A stretch of 64,000 nucleotides of DNA. Source: Terribium retamae. GTDB lineage: Bacteria > Pseudomonadota > Alphaproteobacteria > Rhizobiales > Rhizobiaceae. The position numbers and the translations under genes were made by a program. Numbering within the stretch: the first letter of the stretch is position 1; each line of letters opens with the position of its first letter. Below, in pieces: positions 1 to 8,129 of this stretch. The notes under the pieces were generated by a model. The model made no database searches. It was not told the origin of the DNA and saw nothing but the letters and a program-made list of their open reading frames with translations. The stretch lies in the NCBI RefSeq assembly GCF_022347545.1, contig NZ_JAKREW010000030.1, positions 1 through 64,000 of the forward strand. The letters run 5' to 3'.

Positions 1-130
1 CCCCCGCCCCCCCCCCCCCCCCCGGGGGGGGGCCGCCCCCCCCCGCCCCCGCCCCCCCCCCCCCGCCGGGGGGGGGGGGGGCCCCGCCCCCCCCCCGCCC
101 CCCCCCCCCCCCGCCGCGCCCCCCCCCCCG
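1..130. other. Low-complexity C/G run, probable contig-end artefact
   Basis: The first 130 bases consist only of runs of C and G with no A or T. Normal alphaproteobacterial DNA does not look like this, and the change to ordinary sequence at about position 130 is abrupt and falls inside a coding frame. This fits a sequencing or assembly artefact at a contig end. No biological feature should be called here. Confidence 0.85.
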
Positions 131-1116
131 AGGCGGTGTGCAGGCATTATCTCTCGAAGGGCAAACGCGAAGGCCGCTACTGGCTGGTCGGGGACGTTCG
201 CAATACCCCCGGTCGGTCGATGTTCGTCCGGCTCACCGGGCCGGAATCCGGCAAGGGTGCCGCGGGTAAATGGACCGACGCCGCCTCGGCCGAACATGGC
301 GATCTGCTCGATGTCATCCGTGCAAGGTGCGGTCTCGTCGATTTCAGGCAAGTCGCTGACGAAGCCCGGTCCTTCCTCAGCCTGCCGAGACCTGAGCCTG
401 ATCCACCTCCCAAGTCCCGGCCGGGAAAAGCGCCAAGCGGATCGCCGGAAGCGGCGCGGCGTCTGTTCGCCATGGCGCAGCCGATTGGCAGGACCATCGT
501 GGAAACACATCTGCGGAACCGTGCGATTACGGCTTTGCACGAAACCGGAAGCCTCCGCTTCCACCCGCGCTGCTACTATCGGCCCGAAGGTCACGGTCCG
601 ACAGAGACATGGCCCGCGATGATCGCTGCCGTCACCGACCTTGGCGGCGTCCAGACCGGCGCGCATCGCACATGGCTCCTGCCCGATGGCAGCGACAAAG
701 CCCCTGTCGACACCCCACGGCGGGCGATGGGCCATCTCCTCGGACACGGCGTCCGCTTCGGTGTGGCGGATGATATCCTGGCGGCGGGCGAAGGGATCGA
801 GACCGTGCTGTCGGCACGCTCAGGTTTGCCCCGGATGCCGATGATGGCGGCGCTCTCGGCGGCGCACCTCTCTGCCATCCTGTTCCCCGCGTCGCTGCGG
901 CGGCTCTATATCGTGCGCGATTCCGATCCGGCGGGGGATGGCGCGCGAGACAGCCTGGTCGAGCGGGCGAGAGGCGTCGGGATCGAGGCGGCTGTCCTGT
1001 CGCCGGTGCGCGGGGACTTCAATGAGGATCTGCGCCAGCGCGGCATCGATGCTGTGCGGGCGGCCTTGCGGGTTCAGATCGCTCCTGAGGACGTAGCCAG
1101 GTTCATGGAAGAATGA
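130..1116 (+). CDS. Toprim-domain protein (DUF7146 type), 5' end lost
   Basis: The frame is open from the edge of the artefactual C/G run at about 130 to a stop at 1116. A GTG at 136 could act as a start, but the codons before it read E-A-V, which from memory continue the family's usual N-terminal region, so the true start has probably been lost. The N-terminal half (RYWLVGDVRNTPGRS, GKWTDAASAEHGDLLD) resembles the zinc-ribbon/primase-like part of DUF7146 proteins. The C-terminal half carries a Toprim fold, with AGEGIETVLSA and later IVRDSDPAGDGA supplying the acidic residues. Such proteins sit in ICE and plasmid backbones next to DUF2493 genes, as here, and probably act in DNA metabolism or replication of the element. 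The role is inferred. Confidence 0.8.
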   Translation, partial: EAVCRHYLSKGKREGRYWLVGDVRNTPGRSMFVRLTGPESGKGAAGKWTDAASAEHGDLLDVIRARCGLVDFRQVADEARSFLSLPRPEPDPPPKSRPGKAPSGSPEAARRLFAMAQPIGRTIVETHLRNRAITALHETGSLRFHPRCYYRPEGHGPTETWPAMIAAVTDLGGVQTGAHRTWLLPDGSDKAPVDTPRRAMGHLLGHGVRFGVADDILAAGEGIETVLSARSGLPRMPMMAALSAAHLSAILFPASLRRLYIVRDSDPAGDGARDSLVERARGVGIEAAVLSPVRGDFNEDLRQRGIDAVRAALRVQIAPEDVARFMEE

Positions 1117-1259
1117 GGATCCCGGTGAAGAAGGGCAAGATGGCAGCCGTCTTCTGTCCCTGCCATATCCGGTCTGGCGCTTCCCCAGGGGTCGGAGAGG
1201 CCGCAGCCCACGGCCTTCTTGAGAGGGCGATCGGCCCACAAACGGGCCGGTCGGGCAAT

Positions 1260-1370
1260 GGCCGGGTCCGGCTAATTTCCGCCGGCGGCAGACCACCCCA
1301 CGCGACGGGTCGCGTGGGGAGCCCGGATCAGCCGCCTTTGCAGCGCGAAACAAATTAGCCGGATCCGGCC
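1260..1370. repeat. Nested inverted repeats in the gap between Toprim and DUF2493 genes
   Basis: The 362-bp gap 1117-1478 has no convincing gene but holds a clear structure. A 19-bp outer arm at 1260-1278 is repeated in reverse complement at 1352-1370 with one mismatch. Inside it lies a perfect 10-bp hairpin, CCCCACGCGA / TCGCGTGGGG (1296-1305 and 1310-1319), with a 4-nt loop. The whole could form a cruciform in DNA or a branched stem in RNA. It could be a transcription attenuator, a structured leader for the DUF2493 gene, or an origin (transfer or replication) of the ICE. The sequence alone does not decide between these. Confidence 0.7.
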
Positions 1371-1478
1371 ATCAAGGCCCTCGCGAAAGCGCGAGGACTG
1401 CCAGCCCGTCCCGCCCGTGGGCTTTCGTCGCCATGAAGGCCGCGATGGGCGCGGTCGATCCGACGAAGGAAGCACCCC

Positions 1479-2414
1479 ATGCAGACCGAATATGACGAGA
1501 CAGGTTTCGAACCGGTCCACACCTCATCCCCCACCGACCATATCCTCACCGAGCTTCAGCTCTACGGCTATCGTCCGTTTCAGGATGAACCCGACCCAAG
1601 GCCGCTTCCCGAAGGCAATACCGTCGCCGGCGCAGTCGCTGACATCTTCGACGCCCTGGTCGTCACCCTCGGCGATACCCGCCTCGAGCCTGACCTCGAC
1701 GAGCTGCTCTGGGGGACCGTCAATCTCTTCCACCGCGCAACCGACCGGATCGAACGCGAACTGGACGATAACGAGCAGGGCCAGCGTCGCGGGCAGCGGG
1801 AACAGGACGGCAGCGAGGTCAAGTCAGTTGAGCTTGAGCGCCTCACGGCCGAGGGGCAGACCCTGATTGAGCGGCGCAACAGCATGGAACTCTTCCGCGA
1901 TATCGCCGCCGAACGGTTCGAGCGCCACACCGGATCGGCCTGGCGGCCGCGCTCCGGCTCGATGGTCAACCATCGCAACCTCACCTCGGCGATGATCGAC
2001 TCCAGAGACTTCCTCGCCGCCAAACGCCGGGCGGAGACCGAGGTGATGCTGCCCGCCGGTCCCAAGGTCGCCTTCACCGGCGGTCTCGACTTCAACGATC
2101 ATCGCCTGATCTGGGCCAAACTCGATCAGGTCCGCGTCAAGCATCCCGATATGGTGCTGCTGCACGGTGGGTCACCGAAGGGCGCCGAGCTGATCGCGGC
2201 CAAATGGGCCGACAATCGCAAGGTGCCACAGGTCGCCTTCAAGCCCGACTGGACCAAACACGCCAAATCCGCGCCCTTCAAGCGCAACGACGCCATGCTC
2301 GAAGTTCTTCCGGTCGGCGTCCTCGTCTTCCCCGGCACGGGCATTCAGGAAAACCTCGCCGACAAGGCCCGCAAGCTCGGCATCCCGGTCATGAAGTTCG
2401 ATGGCGGCGCTTGA
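1479..2414 (+). CDS. DUF2493 / YspA-like SLOG-family protein
   Basis: A 311-residue protein with a GGAAG ribosome site just ahead of the ATG. The first ~190 residues are charged and helical (many E, R and Q). The last ~115 form the DUF2493 domain: KVAFTGGLDFNDH, then VLLHGGSPKGAELIAAKWA, and a C-terminal VLVFPGTGIQENLADKARKLG. This is the Rossmann-like SLOG fold thought to bind nucleotide-derived ligands. ICEs and plasmids of Alphaproteobacteria often carry this gene beside the Toprim gene. The exact ligand and role are unknown. A role in sensing a nucleotide signal for the element is an inference from the fold. Confidence 0.85.
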   Translation: MQTEYDETGFEPVHTSSPTDHILTELQLYGYRPFQDEPDPRPLPEGNTVAGAVADIFDALVVTLGDTRLEPDLDELLWGTVNLFHRATDRIERELDDNEQGQRRGQREQDGSEVKSVELERLTAEGQTLIERRNSMELFRDIAAERFERHTGSAWRPRSGSMVNHRNLTSAMIDSRDFLAAKRRAETEVMLPAGPKVAFTGGLDFNDHRLIWAKLDQVRVKHPDMVLLHGGSPKGAELIAAKWADNRKVPQVAFKPDWTKHAKSAPFKRNDAMLEVLPVGVLVFPGTGIQENLADKARKLGIPVMKFDGGA

Positions 2415-2557
2415 AGCGCCGCCTTTACTTGACCAGGCAGTCATATTCTGGCTCAAATACCGCTCCATGGAGAACCGGCGAAGTAGCATAGTCGCAGGCG
2501 GAGCGTATTACCCCGGCAGCCTGTCGTGATCGTCCAACCGTTCATGAGGAGGCTTCC

Positions 2558-2974
2558 ATGACACTGATCCTGCTTGCCATATCCCTTTCAATCGCCCTTT
2601 GCGTGATCGCTTATAACTTCGCCGTATACGCCTTGCCCTTCATGGTCGGGTTGACGGCGTTTCAGTATGTCTATGCAACCAACGCTGGCTTTCTCATGTC
2701 CGGCCTGGCTGCCATCGGCGCGGCTTTGCTTTCTGTCGGGCTAGTCATTGCCGTGCTCGGCTTCGCAAAGAACCCGGCGCTTCGCCTTGTCGCGCTCGCC
2801 ATCTTTGCCGTACCCGCCGCTATCGCCGGCTATGCGCTCGTCTACGGCGTCACGAAAAACGCCATCGACTCGACCATTGCTCTCAATCTGCTCGGCGGCG
2901 CTGGCGGCCTGTTTATCGGCATTGCGGCGATGCTCAATCTCAATGCCCTTGGGACAGCCGTTCTCTCGCGCTGA
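2558..2974 (+). CDS. Small four-helix membrane protein, function unknown
   Basis: A 138-residue, very hydrophobic protein preceded by a strong GAGGAGG ribosome site. About four membrane segments are visible: roughly residues 2-24 (ILLAISLSIALCVIAYNFAVYAL), 45-70, 76-97 and 108-130, separated by short glycine/alanine-rich loops. I recognise no family motif. It lies just left of the ISAzo13-like element and may be the last gene of the left backbone arm. It could be a cargo or surface-related gene of the ICE. No function is proposed. Confidence 0.7.
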   Translation: MTLILLAISLSIALCVIAYNFAVYALPFMVGLTAFQYVYATNAGFLMSGLAAIGAALLSVGLVIAVLGFAKNPALRLVALAIFAVPAAIAGYALVYGVTKNAIDSTIALNLLGGAGGLFIGIAAMLNLNALGTAVLSR

Positions 2975-3013
2975 CGTCCACATCCCGTGAGCTGAAGGCT
3001 GCATCCAGACTAA

Positions 3014-4356
3014 GGACATCTGCATTGATAACTGAATCGGATTTGGTGATGGCTGCGTCGGTTTGACTCATCGGGCTGCGATTCCTGGCGTGAGGTTTGT
3101 GGGTTACCGATTGGGTCATGATCGACCGACGCGGGATCGAGCAGCGGTGGGCGGCGGACGGCTCGAAGCGGGACGAGCGTGGCCGACGGGTGTTCGCCGC
3201 GAGTGAGGCGCGGGCGGCGGGTTGGGGCGGGCTTCCGGCGGTGTCGCAGATCACCGGGCTGGCCCGCTCGACAATCGGGCGTGGCCTTGCAGATCTCGAT
3301 GCAACGGCGCCGCGCGGGCGGGTGCGTCGCAAAGGCGGTGGTCCCAAGCGGTTGATCGAGCGCGATCGGACCCTGCTGGCCGACCTTGAGCGCCTGGTCG
3401 AGCCGGCGACCCTGGGCGATCCGGAGCGCCCGTTGCTGTGGGTATCCAAGAGCTACGACAAGCTGGCGCAGGCGCTGGCCGATCTGGGCCATGCGGTCAG
3501 CCCCAACAGCGTGCGCAAGCTGCTCATCGGGCTCGGCTTCTCGCGCCAGTTCAACCGCAAGGCGGACGAGGGCTGCAAGCACCCCGACCGCAACGCCCAG
3601 TTCGAGCACATCAGCGCGAAAGTCACAGCGGCGCAGGCCGCAGGTCAGCCGGTGGTCTCGGTCGACACCAAGAAGAAGGAGCTGGTCGGCGAGTTCAAGA
3701 ACGGCGGCAGCGACTATCGTGCGAAGGGCGATCCGCGCCGTGTGAAGGTTCACGACTTCGAGGACAAGGCGCTGGGCAAGGTGGTCCCCTACGGGGTCTA
3801 CGATGTGGCCGCCGACGAGGGCTGGGTCAGCGTCGGGATCACCGCCGACACCGCCGACACCGCCGAGTTCGCCGTCGCCTCCATTCGCGCCTGGCTTGCG
3901 CGCATGGGACGCGAGCGCTACCCCCAGCTCAGCGAGCTGACGATCACGGCCGACTGCGGCGGCTCGAACGGCGCGCGCGTGCGGCTGTGGAAGCGCGAGC
4001 TGCAGACCTTCGCCGACGACAGCGGTCTTACGCTCCACGTCCATCACTATCCGCCCGGCACGTCGAAGTGGAACAAGATCGAGCACCGGCTGTTCTGCCG
4101 CATTACGCAGAACTGGCGCGGCCGCCCGCTGAGCGACCGCCTCGCCGTGGTCGAGCTGATCGGGGCGACGACGACCAAGACCGGGCTCAAGGTCGAGTGC
4201 GCGCTCGACCCCTGTACCTATCAAAAAGGGATCAAGGTCTCCGACGCAGAGATGGCAAGCCTCGACATCACTGGCGATGAATTCCACCCGGAATGGAACT
4301 ACACCATCAACCCGCGCTTCCCGCCGAAACCATAGCGGTTATCAATGCGGGTATCC
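3014..4356 (+). mobile_element. Intact ISAzo13-like insertion sequence
   Basis: The element is bounded by imperfect terminal inverted repeats. The left end (from 3014) begins GGACATCTGCATTGATAACTG; the right end read in reverse begins GGATACCCGCATTGATAACCG, with only four differences over 21 positions. A TAA triplet flanks both ends (3011-3013 and 4357-4359) and looks like the target-site duplication. The single transposase gene fills nearly all of the 1.34 kb. The gene is full length and unbroken, so the element may still be mobile. It lies exactly at the junction between the left ICE backbone arm and the catabolic cargo. Confidence 0.85.
3118..4335 (+). CDS. ISAzo13-family transposase
   Basis: A transposase of about 405 residues. 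An in-frame TTG lies 21 bp upstream, but the ATG at 3118 (M-I-D-R-R-G-I-E-Q-R-W) fits the family better. The N-terminal part holds a helix-turn-helix (LPAVSQITGLARSTIGRGLADL). The DDE catalytic core is recognisable: VVSVDTKKKELVGEF supplies the first Asp, TADCGGSNGAR the second, and PPGTSKWNKIEHRLF the Glu. The C-terminal YTINPR tail is also typical. No frameshift or stop interrupts it. Confidence 0.92.
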   Translation: MIDRRGIEQRWAADGSKRDERGRRVFAASEARAAGWGGLPAVSQITGLARSTIGRGLADLDATAPRGRVRRKGGGPKRLIERDRTLLADLERLVEPATLGDPERPLLWVSKSYDKLAQALADLGHAVSPNSVRKLLIGLGFSRQFNRKADEGCKHPDRNAQFEHISAKVTAAQAAGQPVVSVDTKKKELVGEFKNGGSDYRAKGDPRRVKVHDFEDKALGKVVPYGVYDVAADEGWVSVGITADTADTAEFAVASIRAWLARMGRERYPQLSELTITADCGGSNGARVRLWKRELQTFADDSGLTLHVHHYPPGTSKWNKIEHRLFCRITQNWRGRPLSDRLAVVELIGATTTKTGLKVECALDPCTYQKGIKVSDAEMASLDITGDEFHPEWNYTINPRFPPKP

Positions 4357-4538
4357 TAAGTTGCCTGGGTGGTGGAAACCACCCTCGTGCAGCGGTGGTG
4401 ATCGATGTGATCGAGACGGCCTTTGTCAACTCTCGCCCCGATGGGGTATGGGATTTGCGCTGGTTTGCCCCAGCGCATGAGAGGTCTTTGTGAATTGCCG
4501 CTGCGATTCAATCATTGAGGCATAGGCTGTCAGCTGGA

Positions 4539-5681
4539 TCATGCGCCAAGGTCCCGGTGGCGTTCAAGAGCGCGCAGCAGACGAGCGACGTCCTCCTCCC
4601 CATTGTAGAAGTGAAAACCGCACCTGACATTTCCGTCTCTACAGGATGTGACGATGCCATTCTCGGCCAAACGGCCGACGAGAGCCGCGTCGTCACTCGA
4701 GCGTATCGCCACCATCGGACCTCGCCGGAGATCATCGCGCGGCGTCACCACCTGCCAACCCGACTCCCGCAGACTGTCCATACAGCGGCCGGTCAGATCA
4801 CGGATATGGGCACCGATTGCCTCTATGCCGAATTCGTGAATGATTCCCAACCCGGCCTCGGCGGCGAAGCAGCCAGGTACAGCAGGCGTGCCAGCCTCGA
4901 ATCGCCGGGCGGTCGGCGACGGGTTGTTGGCGAAAATGTCCATGGCAAAAAAGTCGGCCTGAGCGTACCACCCGCTGGACGACGGTGTGAGGCTCTCGAC
5001 CAGTTCCTCGCGAATGTAAAGAAAGCCCACGCCGGAACTGCCCAGAAGATATTTCATCATGCCGCCGACGGCAAAGTCGACGCCGAGTTCTTTGACGTTA
5101 AGCGGCTCTGTGCCCACTGATTGGTAGCAATCCAGAATCAGAAGCGCGCCCTTGCGTTTTGCGATTTCTGCAATGCCCTTGACATCGAGTTTTGCGCCGT
5201 GACGATAACAAACATGCGAAATCGCCACGATTTTCGTGTGCTCGTCAATAGCCTCTTCGAAGGATTCGAGCGGGATATAGCCATCTTGGCTCTCACGCAC
5301 ATGGACCACGTGTCCGCCTCGACCTTCCTGCGCGTGCCAGATCTGGGCACTTGTCGGGAATTCAAAGTTACTGACGACGATCTTGTTGCGCTCGCCGGTG
5401 AAGTCGAAGGCGCTCGCCAGGGCATTGATACCCTCCGATGCAGAGCTCGTCACGGCGATTTCTGTCGATTTTGCCCCGAGAAGCCGAGCAACGCTGGATC
5501 GGACGGCTTCATATCGTCCGAGCCACCCTTCCCAATTCGCTCCATATATAAGGCACTCGTTGATGTAGGCTGCATAAGCCTGTTGAACATCGGTCGACAG
5601 GAGCCCGTGGGAGCCACTGCTCAGATAGACTCGGTGCGAGAGGGTCGGGAAACGAGCCTGAAGGGTATTTACATCGATCAT
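4539..5681 (-). CDS. Class V aminotransferase-fold PLP enzyme
   Basis: A 380-residue fold-type I PLP enzyme of the class V family (cysteine desulfurase, kynureninase and isopenicillin-N-epimerase relatives). TSSASEGINALAS (about 78-90) is the phosphate-binding region, LILDCYQSVG (181-190) supplies the ring-binding Asp184 and Gln187, and Lys210 in GGMMKYLLGSSG is the expected Schiff-base lysine. It is the last gene of the probable operon M20 deacylase-MFS-trpB-trpA, starting 85 bp after trpA. Next to tryptophan synthase a kynureninase-like role is tempting, but the sequence does not fix the substrate. Its ribosome site is weak, suggesting dependence on upstream translation. Confidence 0.8.
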   Translation of the reverse strand: MIDVNTLQARFPTLSHRVYLSSGSHGLLSTDVQQAYAAYINECLIYGANWEGWLGRYEAVRSSVARLLGAKSTEIAVTSSASEGINALASAFDFTGERNKIVVSNFEFPTSAQIWHAQEGRGGHVVHVRESQDGYIPLESFEEAIDEHTKIVAISHVCYRHGAKLDVKGIAEIAKRKGALLILDCYQSVGTEPLNVKELGVDFAVGGMMKYLLGSSGVGFLYIREELVESLTPSSSGWYAQADFFAMDIFANNPSPTARRFEAGTPAVPGCFAAEAGLGIIHEFGIEAIGAHIRDLTGRCMDSLRESGWQVVTPRDDLRRGPMVAIRSSDDAALVGRLAENGIVTSCRDGNVRCGFHFYNGEEDVARLLRALERHRDLGA

Positions 5682-5765
5682 AGCTGTCCAATGCGCGTGC
5701 TGTTGAGGTCTGTTCCACTTACTGAGTCCGCTGCTGCGGGGGAGTTTGGAACATGTGCTTGGCTG

Positions 5766-6620
5766 TCAAATGGCTGTTGAGACATCCCGCCCCCGGCGAT
5801 CTAACTGTCTCACTCCGCAGACGAGTTCGGTGACAAGATTGGTGACTGCCTTGACCGGGTCGGCGACGACGCGGCCGGTCGAATCGAGCGTGTCTGCAAT
5901 GGCGCTGACGATCGCCGTGCCGACGACAACCCCGTCGGACGCTCTGCCAATCACATGCGCCTGCTCAGCGGTCTTAACACCAAATCCGACACAGACGGGC
6001 AGTAACGTGCTCTTCTGGATACGCGCGACCGCCGCAGCAATATCGACGGGATTGGGCAATGCATTGCCCGTAATCCCGTTCATCGAGACGTAGTATACAA
6101 ACCCGGATGCGTTCTCCAACACCTTCGGCAGACGGGCATCGTCGGTGGTGGGCGTCGCCAGGCGTATGAAATCGATACCCGCCCTGCTCGCGGGGATGCA
6201 CAGTTCCTGGTCCATTTCTGGCGACAGGTCGACAATGATCAATCCGTCGATTCCTGCATCCCGCGCATCGGCCAGGAAACGATCGACCCCGTAGGAATAT
6301 ATGGGGTTGAAATATCCCATCAGCACGACTGGCGTTTGGTCGTCGACCTGACGAAACTCGCGTGTCAGTTGCAGCGTCCTCTTCAGCGTTTGACCGCCCT
6401 TCAGGGCCCGCTGTCCGGCCGCCTGAATTACCGCACCATCCGCCAGAGGATCGGAGAAAGGCATACCCAGTTCGATTACGTCGCTCCCGCACTCGGGCAA
6501 CGCCTTCATGATCGCAAGGGATGTATCGAAGTCCGGATCTCCGCCCATCAAATAAGTGATGAGCGCTGCACTGCCCTCAGCCTTCAGCTCTTCAAATCGA
6601 CGACCTATGCGGTTATTCAT
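5766..6620 (-). CDS. trpA: Tryptophan synthase alpha chain
   Basis: A 284-residue TIM-barrel protein that cleaves indole-3-glycerol phosphate to indole and glyceraldehyde 3-phosphate and passes indole to TrpB. The catalytic Glu and Asp are both kept in VIELGMPFSDPLADGAVIQAA. FVYYVSMNGITG matches the loop-6 region and VCVGFGVKTAEQ the phosphate-binding end of the barrel. It begins 2 bp after the trpB stop, so the two are surely co-translated. The C-terminal tail after LVTELV diverges and is hydrophilic. It is unusual to find trpBA away from trpF and trpC, inside a catabolic region behind an M20 deacylase and MFS transporter. All active-site residues are present, so it should be functional. Confidence 0.95.
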   Translation of the reverse strand: MNNRIGRRFEELKAEGSAALITYLMGGDPDFDTSLAIMKALPECGSDVIELGMPFSDPLADGAVIQAAGQRALKGGQTLKRTLQLTREFRQVDDQTPVVLMGYFNPIYSYGVDRFLADARDAGIDGLIIVDLSPEMDQELCIPASRAGIDFIRLATPTTDDARLPKVLENASGFVYYVSMNGITGNALPNPVDIAAAVARIQKSTLLPVCVGFGVKTAEQAHVIGRASDGVVVGTAIVSAIADTLDSTGRVVADPVKAVTNLVTELVCGVRQLDRRGRDVSTAI

Positions 6621-6622
6621 CG

Positions 6623-7843
6623 CTAGATTTCCATGTTCAAAATATCTGCAACGGACTGGACGTCCTTGTCTCCTCGCCCTGACAGGTTGACGATTATGAT
6701 CTGGTTGGCATCCATCGATGGGGCGATCTTAACGGCTTGAGCGATGGCGTGCGCCGATTCCAGCGCGGGAATTATTCCTTCCACCCGCGTCAAAAGCTGA
6801 AACGCTTCAAGTGCCTCGTCGTCGAAAACCGGGACATAGTCGACACGCCCGCTATCCCGAAGCCATGCATGTTCCGGACCGACACCGGGATAGTCGAGGC
6901 CGGCCGAGATCGAGTGACCCTCAAGAATTTGACCATCGTCGTCCTGCAGCAGGTAGGTACGGTTGCCGTGAAGGACGCCGGGCCTGCCAGCGCTCATCGA
7001 GGCACAGTGTTCGACACCCTTGAGGCCGCGACCACCTGCTTCCACACCTATAATCCGAACACCGACGTCATCGAGAAAGGGGTGGAAAAGACCGATTGCA
7101 TTCGACCCGCCGCCGATAGCGGCGATGATAACATCCGGCAGGCAACCTTCCCGTTCGAGGATCTGGCTCCGCGCCTCGGCGCCAATGACCGACTGGAAGT
7201 CGCGCACCAACTCCGGATAAGGATGCGGCCCGGCGGCGCTACCGATCACGTAATAGGTGTCGTGTACATTCGTAACCCAATCACGCAACGCCTCGTTCAT
7301 CGCGTCCTTGAGTGTGCTGCGGCCGCTCCGCACAGCCTGAACATCAGCCCCAAGCAGTTTCATGCGAGCGACGTTGGGCTTTTGGCGCTCCATGTCGGTT
7401 ATGCCCATGTAGACGACACACGGAAAGCCGAACTTCGCAGCCACCGTGGCCGCGGCGACGCCATGCTGTCCGGCTCCCGTTTCCGCTATAATGCGCGTCT
7501 TGCCCATTCTCTTCGCCAATAGAATCTGGCCAACGCAATTGTTGATCTTGTGGCTGCCAGTGTGGTTCAAGTCTTCGCGCTTGAGATAAATCTTTGCCCC
7601 GCCGAGGTGCCTCGTCAGGCTGTCCGCAAAATAAAGCGTCGAGGGACGTCCTACATAAAACGTCGAGAGCTGCTGCAACTCGGCCTCGAAGGCTGGGTCG
7701 CCTTTGGCTTCCCGCCATTGCCTCTCCAGATTGAGAACGAGTGGCATGAGCGTTTCAGGGACGAAGCGGCCTCCGTACTTGCCAAACATTCCCTGCTCGT
7801 CCGCGCCGGTACGAAAGGAATTGGGTACGGGACGTGCGGTCAT
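6623..7843 (-). CDS. trpB: Tryptophan synthase beta chain
   Basis: A 406-residue PLP enzyme that joins indole and serine to make tryptophan. The signature LKREDLNHTGSHKINN contains the Schiff-base lysine, AETGAGQHGVA the catalytic glutamate loop, GGGSNAIG the phosphate-binding loop and NLSGRGDKD the pyridine-nitrogen-binding serine. An AGGAG ribosome site precedes the ATG. It follows the MFS gene with a 286-bp gap and overlaps no neighbour. The sequence is of the ordinary TrpB1 kind and full length. It may serve as a dedicated enzyme for indole released in this cluster, but that is inferred only from the neighbours. Confidence 0.96.
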   Translation of the reverse strand: MTARPVPNSFRTGADEQGMFGKYGGRFVPETLMPLVLNLERQWREAKGDPAFEAELQQLSTFYVGRPSTLYFADSLTRHLGGAKIYLKREDLNHTGSHKINNCVGQILLAKRMGKTRIIAETGAGQHGVAAATVAAKFGFPCVVYMGITDMERQKPNVARMKLLGADVQAVRSGRSTLKDAMNEALRDWVTNVHDTYYVIGSAAGPHPYPELVRDFQSVIGAEARSQILEREGCLPDVIIAAIGGGSNAIGLFHPFLDDVGVRIIGVEAGGRGLKGVEHCASMSAGRPGVLHGNRTYLLQDDDGQILEGHSISAGLDYPGVGPEHAWLRDSGRVDYVPVFDDEALEAFQLLTRVEGIIPALESAHAIAQAVKIAPSMDANQIIIVNLSGRGDKDVQSVADILNMEI

Positions 7844-8129
7844 TCATAACTCCTGGGAAGCATCAAGAACATTGTGCTTGCTTAATAAAGGACCGGCAGG
7901 TGACAAGTAAAATGATCACACCCGAGGCTGACCAGTCTCTCGCAGGGTTTCGTGATGTATGTGGGCATCAACTTGTACCCTGTGAATTCCGGCAACGGCG
8001 GCATCTGATCGTGGGCGCGGGGCCGATCGCGCGCCTTGATGCGATCGACCCCGCGCATTCGACCCTTTGCTGGGAGGGCCTCTAGCCACATCCAAGGCGA
8101 CGGCTTGCGCCAAGCTTCCACTCGAACGC

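Noticed and set aside
3010..4287. 425-codon open frame on the minus strand
   Set aside because: Antisense to the ISAzo13-like transposase, crosses the left inverted repeat, and shows no domain.
4367..4384. GGGTGGT / ACCACCC hairpin downstream of the class V aminotransferase gene
   Set aside because: A perfect 7-bp stem, but 155 bp past the stop and without a T-tract, so it is not called a terminator.
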